Source of the DNA: an uncultured Prevotellaceae bacterium
GTDB taxonomy: Bacteria > Bacteroidota > Bacteroidia > Bacteroidales > Muribaculaceae
Direction: 5' to 3'
Assembly (NCBI GenBank): GCA_946055125.1
Contig: CAMGFF010000008.1
Location: 1 to 21,295 of the forward strand
DNA: 21,295 nucleotides
In this document: in pieces, positions 1-6,490 of the stretch
Numbering within the stretch: position 1 is the stretch's first letter
Layout of the letters: each line of letters starts with the position of its first letter
Position numbers and translations under genes: made by a program
Notes under the pieces: generated by a model
Databases searched by the model: none
Told to the model about the DNA's origin: nothing
The model's input: only the letters and a program-made list of their open reading frames with translations

Positions 1-126
1 GACATTCACACACAGTGTGTGAAATACGGCACAGAAGAAGATGGCTACATCAACTACATGAAGGGTGCCAACATTGCCGGCTTCATGAAGGTGGCTAATG
101 CCATGATGGCACAGGGAATCATCTAA
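1..126 (+). CDS. gdhA: Glutamate dehydrogenase (NADP-type), C-terminal fragment
   Basis: Only the last 41 codons are inside the window, ending at TAA 124-126; the 5' part lies upstream. The reading frame ends in NYMKGANIAGFMKVANAMMA followed by QGII. This matches the C-terminus of hexameric bacterial glutamate dehydrogenases (the E. coli GdhA tail reads NYVQGANIAGFVKVADAM followed by LAQGVI). The enzyme interconverts 2-oxoglutarate plus ammonium and glutamate in the cytoplasm and is the main ammonium-assimilation route in many Bacteroidales. The family match is strong despite the short piece. NADPH rather than NADH preference cannot be judged, because the coenzyme domain is outside the window. 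A hairpin follows 35 bp after the stop, so the gene ends its transcript here. Confidence 0.9.
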   Translation, partial: DIHTQCVKYGTEEDGYINYMKGANIAGFMKVANAMMAQGII

Positions 127-161
127 ATCGCACCAAATAATTTCATAAATAGCAAACAAGC

Positions 162-193
162 AGCCCGGAGTCGCAGTGCAGCGATTCCGGGCT
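162..193. terminator. Shared hairpin terminator between gdhA and the convergent transporter gene
   Basis: The arms 162-174 (AGCCCGGAGTCGC) and 181-193 (GCGATTCCGGGCT) pair over 13 bp with one G-U pair and a 6-nt loop. TTTCTCTT follows on the plus strand, and on the minus strand a T-rich stretch (GCTTGTTTGCTATTTAT) follows the hairpin. It sits between two convergent stop codons (126 and 217), so it probably works in both directions. Confidence 0.75.
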
Positions 194-216
194 TTCTCTT
201 GCCTGTGTGGGCTTGG

Positions 217-1395
217 TTATTTTGTGCCGAAGAGGCGGTCGATGATTACCGACAGTGCCCCGTCGCCGGTCACGTTGCAGGCGGTGCCGAAGCTGTCCAT
301 GGCAATGTAGAGGGCTATCATCAGGGCGTTGTCGGCATCGCTGAATCCAAGTATGCTCGAGAGTATTCCTATCGAGGCCATGATTGAGCCTCCCGGCACT
401 CCCGGCGATGCCACCATGGTCACTCCCAGCATGGCGATGAAGCCCATGAACATGGGTGTGGTGAATGGCAGGCCTTGCGTGATCATGAGGGCCAGGGCGC
501 AGGCAGTGATTTTCAGCGCGCTGCCCGACATGTGTATGTTGGCGCACAGCGGCACCACAAATCCCGCAACGTCCTTGTTCACGCCCAGCTTGATAGTCTG
601 TCCCAGTGTGACGGGGATGGTGGCTGCCGACGACTGCGTGCCCAGCGCGGTGAAGTAGGCCGGCAGCATGGCGCCCAGCAGCTTCAGCGGGTTCTTGCTG
701 CCACGCGAGAAAATTGCCGCCACCGAGAACTGAATGAGCAGCACCACAATGTGAATCACGAAAATCACTGCTATGATTTTCACAAAGGTGGAAAGAATGT
801 GTCCCACCTCGCCGGCTACGGTCATGTTGAGGAAAATACCGAAAATGTAGAGTGGCAGCAGCGGGATTATCACATTCTCAATCACTTTCACTATGATGAG
901 CCGCAGCTCTGTGAATCCGCGGCGCAGGGCCGACCTGTCATCGAGCATGGCAATGCCCAGCCCGAGCACAAACGAGAGCACCAGCGCTGTCATCACATCG
1001 AGTGCAGGCGGCATATTGATTACAAAGAATGGCTGCAATGCCGAGCCTTGGGCCTCCATGGCACTGCTCACTTCGGTTGTTCCGAGAAGCGACGGAAAGG
1101 TGAGCAAGCCGGTGAAATAGGCGAGCGAGGCGGCAAAGAATGTGGCCAAGTAGGCCAGCAGCGCGGTGGCTGCAAGCATCTTCCCCGCACGCGAGCCAAT
1201 CTCACCTATGGCGATGGTTACAAACCCTATGATTATCATTGGAATACAAAATCCCAGAAACTCGCTGAATGTGGCGTTGAAAGTGATGAAGATGCGCCCC
1301 GCCCATTCGGGAAACACATATCCTGCCCCAATGCCAAGGCCGATGGCGATGATGATGCGCGGCAGCAGCCCTAAGTGTGATTTTTTCTCTCTCAT
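217..1395 (-). CDS. DAACS-family Na+-coupled amino acid/dicarboxylate symporter, atypical cation and substrate sites
   Basis: A 392-residue, very hydrophobic inner-membrane protein of the glutamate transporter homologue (DAACS, SLC1-like) family. The start is placed at the ATG at 1395 (MREKKSHLGLL); 27 further in-frame codons upstream run through the promoter and look non-coding. Family marks are the HP1 serine motif TQSSAATIPVT (about 253-263), the TM7 segment VPLCANIHMSGSAL (281-294), the HP2 tip PGVPGGS (331-337) and the TM8 segment DSFGTACNVTGD (367-378). By my alignment with GltPh, the Na1 residues N401 and D405 are kept (N374, D378). N310 and D312 of the NMDG motif are H288 and S290, S93 is F86, and the side-chain-carboxylate-binding R397 is G370. 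This argues against a standard aspartate/glutamate carrier. A neutral substrate, as in SstT (Ser/Thr), fits better, but the substrate is not proven. Monocistronic, with its own promoter. Confidence 0.85.
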   Translation of the reverse strand: MREKKSHLGLLPRIIIAIGLGIGAGYVFPEWAGRIFITFNATFSEFLGFCIPMIIIGFVTIAIGEIGSRAGKMLAATALLAYLATFFAASLAYFTGLLTFPSLLGTTEVSSAMEAQGSALQPFFVINMPPALDVMTALVLSFVLGLGIAMLDDRSALRRGFTELRLIIVKVIENVIIPLLPLYIFGIFLNMTVAGEVGHILSTFVKIIAVIFVIHIVVLLIQFSVAAIFSRGSKNPLKLLGAMLPAYFTALGTQSSAATIPVTLGQTIKLGVNKDVAGFVVPLCANIHMSGSALKITACALALMITQGLPFTTPMFMGFIAMLGVTMVASPGVPGGSIMASIGILSSILGFSDADNALMIALYIAMDSFGTACNVTGDGALSVIIDRLFGTK

Positions 1396-1423
1396 GTGGT
1401 GGTTATTGTTGCTTATTGCTGCA

Positions 1424-1455
1424 CAAATGTAGGGCTTTTTTGCAAAAGTTGCAAA
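1424..1455 (-). promoter_or_regulatory. Bacteroidetes-type promoter of the DAACS transporter gene
   Basis: Read on the minus strand, TTTG (1455-1452) is followed by exactly 20 bases and then TACATTTG (1431-1424), a full match to the Bacteroidetes sigma-ABfr consensus TTTG-N19-21-TAnnTTTG. It lies about 30 bp upstream of the ATG at 1395. This supports the downstream start and excludes the longer reading frame. Confidence 0.7.
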
Positions 1456-1561
1456 AAAATATTTCTTTCTGCGCAATATAATTTTTCAGTGATAAAATCG
1501 TTATTATGGGTGATGTGTTATATTAAATCGCATAATGTAATTAACAAAACAGATATCAACG

Positions 1562-3457
1562 ATGAGAAAAAAACTGTTTCTTGGAGCCGTGGCCGCCACT
1601 GCCCTCATCTCGTGGGCTGCCAAGGACCCCGTGCTCATGAAGATTAACGGCGACAACGTCACGCTGTCGGAATTTGAGTATCTTTATCACAAAAACAACC
1701 AGCAACAAATTGAGAAAGAGTCGCTTGAGCAATATGTGGAGCGATTCAAGATCTACAAGCTCAAGGTGGCCGACGCCAAAGCCGCCGGCATCGACACCAC
1801 CGCAGCTTTCCGCAGCGAGTTTGGAAAATACCGCAACGACCTCTCGCAGCCCTACATGACCGACTCGGCAACCCTGCTCCGCTTTGCCCACGAGGCCTAC
1901 GACCGCAAGCTCCGCGAGGTGGAGACGGTGCACATCATGCTTCCGCTCACCACCGATGGCACCTCGGAGGCCAAGGCCGACAGCCTGCGCACCTGCATTC
2001 TCAACGGCGAGGACATGGGCGACCTGGCCGTGAAATACTCTATCGACCGCTCGGCAAAGCGCAACCGTGGCAACCTGGGCTACATCACCGCAGGCCGGTT
2101 CCCCTACGCTTTTGAGTATGTGGCCTACAACACTCCCATAGGCGAGATCTCGAAGCCTTTTGCCACCGACTTCGGCATCCACATCGTGAAGCCGCTTGCC
2201 GACCGCCCCTCGCGTGGTGAGGTGCTCGTGGAGCATATCCTCAAGCTTTTCCCCCGCGATGCCAACGACTCGGCCAAGGCTGTCACCCGCGAGAAAATCG
2301 ACAGCCTCTACAAGCTGGTGAAGGGCGGCGCCGACTTTGAGGAGATTGCACGCAAGCACTCCGACGACGGCTCGGCACGCAATGGCGGTCGCCTCAACTG
2401 GTTTGGCTCGGGAATGATGGTGCCCGAATTTGAGGCCACCTCATTTGCCCTGCAGAATGGCGAGATTTCGGAGCCTATCGCCACCCAGTATGGCTGGCAC
2501 ATCATCAAGAAGCTCGACAGCCGCGGCGTGAAGCCCTTTGAGGAGCTAAAGGAAGGCCTGCTCAACACCATTGCCGCCGATGAGCGCAACACTCAGGCCC
2601 GCGATGCCAAGCTCGAGAGCCTCAAGAAGGAATACAAGCTCAAGGAGAACGCCAAGTTCCTCGCAATGGTCGAGGCCGACAGCAAGGACGCTTTCGACTC
2701 CCTCACCGTGGAGCGCATCAAGGGCTACAAGTGCGTGGCTTTCTCTTTTGCCAAGAAAAAAGTGATGGCAAGTGAGGTGGGAGCACTCCTCAAGCACAAG
2801 ATGAAAACCTCGAAGATGACCGCCGTGGAATATGTGACCAAGGTTATGCGCGACATGGAGCGCGACATGCTCCTCGAGCACGAGAAGGATATGCTCCCCA
2901 CCAAGCACGCCGACTATGCCAACCTGCTCAATGAGTACTACAACGGCATGCTCCTCTTCGAGATCAGCAACCGCAATGTGTGGGACAAGGCCAACCGCGA
3001 CAAGAAGGGACTGGAGCAATTCTTCCAGGCCAACAAGGCTAAATACGCCTGGTCGAAACCCAAGTTCAAGGGCTTTGTAATCTACACCACAAGCGACTCC
3101 ATTGAGGCTCTCGTGAAGGAAAGCCTGAAGACCCTGGGTGGCGACACCATCTACTCGGCCCTGCGCAAGCAATTCAAGCGCGACGTGCGCATTGAGCAGC
3201 TCCTCGTGGAGCAGGGCGAGAATGCCGTGGTCGACAACCTGGTGTTTGGCGGTCCCGCCGCTCAGCCCAAGGACAAGCGCTTCAAGTGCTACTTCCTCCA
3301 CACCGGCCGCGTGATTGAGCAGCCCGAGGAGGCTGCCGACGTGAGAGGCGCAGTGACCAGCGACTATCAGGCCGAGCTCGAGAGCCAGTGGATTGCCACC
3401 CTCAAGGAGAAGTACCCGGTGAAAGTGAACGAGAAAGTGCTCAAGCAGGTGAAATAG
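1562..3457 (+). CDS. Periplasmic peptidylprolyl isomerase/chaperone with two parvulin domains (PpiC/SurA/PrsA-like)
   Basis: 631 residues. A short signal peptide (MRKKLFLGAVAATALISWAA) is followed by an N-terminal helical chaperone segment (about 22-118). The first parvulin-type rotamase domain spans about 120-215, starting VETVHIML and ending in the family's G-x-H-I block FGIHIVK at 204-210. The second spans about 221-320, starting VLVEHIL and ending YGWHIIKK at 310-317, with the typical GGRLNWFGSGMMVPEFE core. Residues 330-631 are helix-rich; from about 480 they look like a third, degenerate parvulin-like unit and end in a charged tail (WIATLKEKYPVKV). Expected role: folding or escort of outer-membrane proteins in the periplasm. 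The 1396-1561 spacer before it shows no convincing TAnnTTTG promoter on this strand. A strong terminator follows, so it is probably transcribed alone. It is paralogous to the SurA-like gene at 5113. Confidence 0.88.
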   Translation: MRKKLFLGAVAATALISWAAKDPVLMKINGDNVTLSEFEYLYHKNNQQQIEKESLEQYVERFKIYKLKVADAKAAGIDTTAAFRSEFGKYRNDLSQPYMTDSATLLRFAHEAYDRKLREVETVHIMLPLTTDGTSEAKADSLRTCILNGEDMGDLAVKYSIDRSAKRNRGNLGYITAGRFPYAFEYVAYNTPIGEISKPFATDFGIHIVKPLADRPSRGEVLVEHILKLFPRDANDSAKAVTREKIDSLYKLVKGGADFEEIARKHSDDGSARNGGRLNWFGSGMMVPEFEATSFALQNGEISEPIATQYGWHIIKKLDSRGVKPFEELKEGLLNTIAADERNTQARDAKLESLKKEYKLKENAKFLAMVEADSKDAFDSLTVERIKGYKCVAFSFAKKKVMASEVGALLKHKMKTSKMTAVEYVTKVMRDMERDMLLEHEKDMLPTKHADYANLLNEYYNGMLLFEISNRNVWDKANRDKKGLEQFFQANKAKYAWSKPKFKGFVIYTTSDSIEALVKESLKTLGGDTIYSALRKQFKRDVRIEQLLVEQGENAVVDNLVFGGPAAQPKDKRFKCYFLHTGRVIEQPEEAADVRGAVTSDYQAELESQWIATLKEKYPVKVNEKVLKQVK

Positions 3458-3494
3458 CACGCTGCACAGCTCTTCCCAAAGAAAAAATAATATC

Positions 3495-3544
3495 GAAGTG
3501 AGGCTTTGAGATGCTCCGCGCACTTGAGCCTCACTTCTTTTTTT
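3495..3544 (+). terminator. Rho-independent terminator after the first isomerase gene
   Basis: A perfect 11-bp stem: GAAGTGAGGCT (3495-3505) pairs with AGCCTCACTTC (3527-3537), with a 21-nt loop, followed directly by seven T residues (3538-3544). It separates the isomerase gene from the GH172 gene. Confidence 0.88.
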
Positions 3545-3622
3545 GCCGTTATGCCACAGGCTCGCACCCGCGGAGAAATAATAAATTCGTGGTGCATACA
3601 ATATTAATGCTTATTCGGCGTT

Positions 3623-3697
3623 ATGAAAAAGAGCTTACTACTTAATCTTAATTTAACCATATTAAAAACCAAATTCAAAAAAAACAAGGATCAATGA
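3623..3697 (+). other. Possible 24-codon leader reading frame overlapping the GH172 start
   Basis: ATG at 3623 opens a 24-codon frame (MKKSLLLNLNLTILKTKFKK then NKDQ). Its TGA at 3695-3697 overlaps the GH172 ATG at 3694 in an ATGA junction. The rest of the 3545-3693 spacer is AT-rich, and I see no full TTTG-N20-TAnnTTTG promoter in it. The arrangement would allow translational coupling. However, AT-rich Bacteroidetes 5' leaders easily contain such frames by chance, so coding is weakly supported. Confidence 0.18.
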
Positions 3698-4869
3698 AAA
3701 GAAACTTTCTTGCATTCGTGGCGTGCATGGCAGCTTTGTTGCTCTGTGCACAAGGTAACTATCAGTTTAATGGCTTAGACATGAACATGGGCAATCTCTC
3801 CCGGCTCTCTAATGCCAAGTCGCGCTCTATCAGCCCCGAGAACTACACGGGCGAAAAGGGTGGGGGAGCAAAGGCCAAGATTGCCGACAAGGACAAGCGC
3901 AACGTGGCCAATGCAGCACCCGCTGCCCGCACTCTTGGCGATGGCTGGAAGGTGAACCCATTCATCATCATCAAGCCCGGCGAAACCATCACCATCGCCG
4001 ACATTGAAGGCCCGGGCGCAATCCAGCAAATATGGATGACTCCCACCGGCAACTGGCGCTTCACCATCATTCGCATCTACTGGGACGATGAGAAGACTCC
4101 CTCGGTGGAGTGCCCCGTGGGCGACTTCTTCTGCTCGGCCTACAACGAATATGCCCAGCTCTCGTCGCTGGCAGTGTGCGTGAATCCAGGCAGCGCATTC
4201 AATTGCTACTGGAAGATGCCCTTCCGCCGCCGCGCCCGCATCACCATGGAGAATATCAACACGGCCGAGGAGATGCGCCTCTACTACCAAATCAACTACA
4301 CCCTCACCGAGGTGCCCGAGGATGAGGCCTACTTCCACGCCCAGTTCCGCCGCTCCAATCCCACCACCGGCTCACTCCACACCCTGCTCGACGGCGTGAA
4401 GGGCAAGGGCCAATATGTGGGCACCTACATCGCCTGGCGCGTGAACGACAACTGCTGGTGGGGCGAGGGTGAGATAAAGTTCTACATGGACGGCGACAAG
4501 AAATATCCCACAATATGCGGCACCGGCGCCGAGGACTACTTCTGCGGCTCCTACAACTTTGAGAATCCCAAGACCCGCCAGTATCAGGAATTTACAACCC
4601 CCTACGCCGGCATGCACCAGGTGATTCGCCCCGACGGCCTCTATCGCGCCGTGACTGCCTTTGGCCTCTACCGCTGGCACATTCTCGACCCCATTCGCTT
4701 CGACAAGGACCTGCGCGTCACCATTCAGGACCTTGGCTGGCGCCACGACGGCCGCTACAACAACCAGAAGTCGGATATTTCTTCGGTGTCGTTCTGGTAT
4801 CAGGCCGAGCCTCATGGCAAGTTCCCGGCATTGCCCTCAAAGGACGAGCTGGAGATACCTCGCTGGTAA
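3694..4869 (+). CDS. Secreted GH172 (DUF2961) family glycoside hydrolase
   Basis: 391 residues with an N-terminal signal peptide (MKRNFLAFVACMAALLLCA, probable cleavage before Q20). The mature part carries the DUF2961/GH172 jelly-roll core: GPGAIQQIWMTPTGNWRF early on, WWGEGEIKFYMDGD in the middle, and the family's GTGAEDYFCGSYNF block at about 276-289, whose E280 lies in the conserved acidic cluster. Characterised GH172 members are difructose-dianhydride I synthase/hydrolase (alpha-fructofuranosidase) and alpha-D-arabinofuranosidases. The exact sugar cannot be read from sequence. The length is that of a single-domain member with no carbohydrate-binding module. It has no SusC/SusD, transporter or regulator neighbour and is fenced by terminators at 3495-3544 and 4902-4950, so it is a lone gene within an envelope-biogenesis region. 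Confidence is high for the family and low for the substrate. Confidence 0.85.
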   Translation: MKRNFLAFVACMAALLLCAQGNYQFNGLDMNMGNLSRLSNAKSRSISPENYTGEKGGGAKAKIADKDKRNVANAAPAARTLGDGWKVNPFIIIKPGETITIADIEGPGAIQQIWMTPTGNWRFTIIRIYWDDEKTPSVECPVGDFFCSAYNEYAQLSSLAVCVNPGSAFNCYWKMPFRRRARITMENINTAEEMRLYYQINYTLTEVPEDEAYFHAQFRRSNPTTGSLHTLLDGVKGKGQYVGTYIAWRVNDNCWWGEGEIKFYMDGDKKYPTICGTGAEDYFCGSYNFENPKTRQYQEFTTPYAGMHQVIRPDGLYRAVTAFGLYRWHILDPIRFDKDLRVTIQDLGWRHDGRYNNQKSDISSVSFWYQAEPHGKFPALPSKDELEIPRW

Positions 4870-4901
4870 CCACTTCTTGCCTCACCCCGGCAAGCCTGCA
4901 C

Positions 4902-4950
4902 AATGCCAAATCCCCATCCCGGAAACCGGTGAGGGGGATTTGGCATTTTC
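4902..4950 (+). terminator. Terminator hairpin after the GH172 gene
   Basis: A perfect 14-bp stem: AATGCCAAATCCCC (4902-4915) pairs with GGGGATTTGGCATT (4934-4947), with an 18-nt loop that can pair further (CCGG/CCGG), then TTC and an AT-rich stretch. The palindromic A/T ends could let it act on both strands. Confidence 0.8.
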
Positions 4951-5069
4951 AGTTATAATTTGTGAAAAATGTTGGGGTGGGGAATGTGTTGTGGCGTAAA
5001 AAGAGTTATATTCTTCTCAAAAAAAGCACTTTTCCATTTATGCAGTGCTGTTTATCGCAGATTTTTTCG

Positions 5070-5077
5070 TAATTTTG
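5070..5077 (+). promoter_or_regulatory. Probable -7 promoter element of the surA-ostA-mutL unit
   Basis: TAATTTTG fits the Bacteroidetes -7 consensus TAnnTTTG and lies 36 bp upstream of the GTG start at 5113, within the AT-rich spacer 4951-5112. No good TTTG is found 19-21 bp upstream (the sequence there is GCTG-like), so this is a half-match. Confidence 0.4.
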
Positions 5078-5112
5078 CAAGAAATTAATCAACAAAATCA
5101 ATCGAAAGCTAA

Positions 5113-6462
5113 GTGAAAGCGAAATTTGCAATTATAGCATTGCTGCTTGGAGTTGCAGTGCAAGTATCGGCACAGAACAACATTGCCGAGGAAGTGGCTT
5201 GGGTGGTGGGCGATGAGCCTATCTATAAATCGGATATTGAGGAGCAATACATGCAGCTTCAGTATGAGCGCCAGCCCATCGACGGTAATCCCTATTGCGT
5301 GATTCCCGAGCGCATGGCCATCGAGAAGCTCTTCCTGCACCAGGCCAAGATCGACACTGTGAAGGTGCAGGACGCAATGGTGATTCAGCAGGCCGAGAGC
5401 CGCATCAATTATTTCATCGCCAACCTTGGCTCGCGCGAGAAGGTGGAGGAATACTTCCGCAAGCCGCTGCCTGAGCTCAAGGAGCAGATGATTGAGGTGA
5501 TTCGCAACCAGTACACCGTGCAGGAGGTGCAGCGCACCCTCACCAAGGACGTGAAGGCCACGCCCTCCGACGTGCGCAAGTACTTCTCGACATTGCCCCC
5601 CGACAGCATCCCCTACATTCCACAGCAGGTGGAGGTGAAAATCCTCTCGCTCAACCCCGTGATTCCTCAGCAGGAAATCGACGACGTGAAATCGCGCCTC
5701 CGCGACTACACCAACAAGATTAATTCGGGCGAGAGCGAGTTCTCTACGCTCGCTATCCTCTACTCCGAGGACGGCAGCTCAATGTATGGCGGCGAGATTG
5801 GCTTCAAGAGCCGCTCCGAGCTGGTGCCTGAGTTTGCCAGCGTGGCTTTCAACCTCAACGACACCAAGAAGGTGTCGAAAATCGTGGAAACGGAATTCGG
5901 CTACCACATCATTCAGCTCATTGAGAAGCGCGGCGACCGCATCAACTGCCGCCACATCCTCCTCCGCCCCAAGGTGGCGCAGAAGGACCTCGATGAGGCC
6001 ACCGCGCGCCTCGACTCAATTCGCCAGGACATGGTGGCCGGCAAGTTCTCCTTTGAGGATGCCACACAGTGGATCTCGCAGGACAAGGACACCAAGAACA
6101 ACAAGGGAATAATGGTGAACCGACGCACCGGTGGCACCAAATTTGAGATGGCCGACCTCCCCCAGGAAATCGCCAAGGTGGTCGACAAGATGCAGGAGGG
6201 CGAAATATCGATGCCTTTCATCATGATCGACCCCACCCGAAACAAGCAGATGGTGGCTATCGTGAAGCTCACCCGCCGCATCGAGGGCCACAAGGCCAAC
6301 CTCAGCGAGGACTACCAGACACTCAAGGCTATGTATGAAAACAGCCGAAAGGCAAAGATTATCGACGACTGGGTGGTGAAGAAGCAGCGCGAAACCTTCG
6401 TGCGCATCGACGACGACTGGCGCAACTGCGACTTTAAGTACAGCGGCTGGATTAAGCAGTGA
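5113..6462 (+). CDS. surA: SurA-like periplasmic peptidylprolyl isomerase/outer-membrane protein chaperone
   Basis: 449 residues with a GTG start. This is the first in-frame start giving a proper signal peptide (MKAKFAIIALLLGVAVQVSA, cleaved before QNN). A SurA-type N-terminal chaperone region (about 21-170) contains the Bacteroidetes-typical opening EEVAWVVGDEPIYKSDIE. The first parvulin domain spans about 173-270 (VEVKILSLNP to FGYHIIQL at 262-269, with YGGEIGFKSRSELVPEF inside). The second spans about 277-386, starting INCRHILLRPK. In the second domain the closing G-x-H-I motif is replaced by NKQMVAIVK, so it may be a binding rather than a catalytic module. SurA binds unfolded beta-barrel proteins in the periplasm and delivers them to BAM. 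It heads a unit with the OstA-like gene 28 bp downstream and then mutL. Confidence 0.9.
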   Translation: MKAKFAIIALLLGVAVQVSAQNNIAEEVAWVVGDEPIYKSDIEEQYMQLQYERQPIDGNPYCVIPERMAIEKLFLHQAKIDTVKVQDAMVIQQAESRINYFIANLGSREKVEEYFRKPLPELKEQMIEVIRNQYTVQEVQRTLTKDVKATPSDVRKYFSTLPPDSIPYIPQQVEVKILSLNPVIPQQEIDDVKSRLRDYTNKINSGESEFSTLAILYSEDGSSMYGGEIGFKSRSELVPEFASVAFNLNDTKKVSKIVETEFGYHIIQLIEKRGDRINCRHILLRPKVAQKDLDEATARLDSIRQDMVAGKFSFEDATQWISQDKDTKNNKGIMVNRRTGGTKFEMADLPQEIAKVVDKMQEGEISMPFIMIDPTRNKQMVAIVKLTRRIEGHKANLSEDYQTLKAMYENSRKAKIIDDWVVKKQRETFVRIDDDWRNCDFKYSGWIKQ

Positions 6463-6471
6463 AAAAATCAA

Positions 6472-6486
6472 CCCCCCCCACACACA
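6472..6486 (+). repeat. C8 homopolymer plus CA repeat in the start region of the ostA-like gene
   Basis: Eight C residues (6472-6479) run into ACACACA (6480-6486), filling most of the 28-bp gap between the surA stop and the next ATG at 6491. Short tracts of this kind are prone to slippage. Here a length change would alter the leader of the ostA-like gene without shifting its frame. Confidence 0.7.
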
Positions 6487-6490
6487 TTCT

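Noticed and set aside
1396..1476. 27-codon N-terminal extension of the transporter frame
   Set aside because: It overlaps the full-consensus promoter at 1424-1455, is Lys/Phe-rich without family similarity, and the ATG at 1395 gives the usual DAACS N-terminus.
1440..1561. Promoter for the first isomerase gene (TAATTTTT at about 1479-1486)
   Set aside because: The last base of the -7 element is off and no TTTG lies 19-21 bp upstream; not enough to call.
2546..3601. 351-codon minus-strand frame opposite the first isomerase, and similar long antisense frames (for example 475-1374, 10370-10927, 15378-16067)
   Set aside because: Leu/His/Val/Glu-rich shadow translations caused by GC-biased codons of the real gene on the other strand; no domain, signal or promoter evidence.
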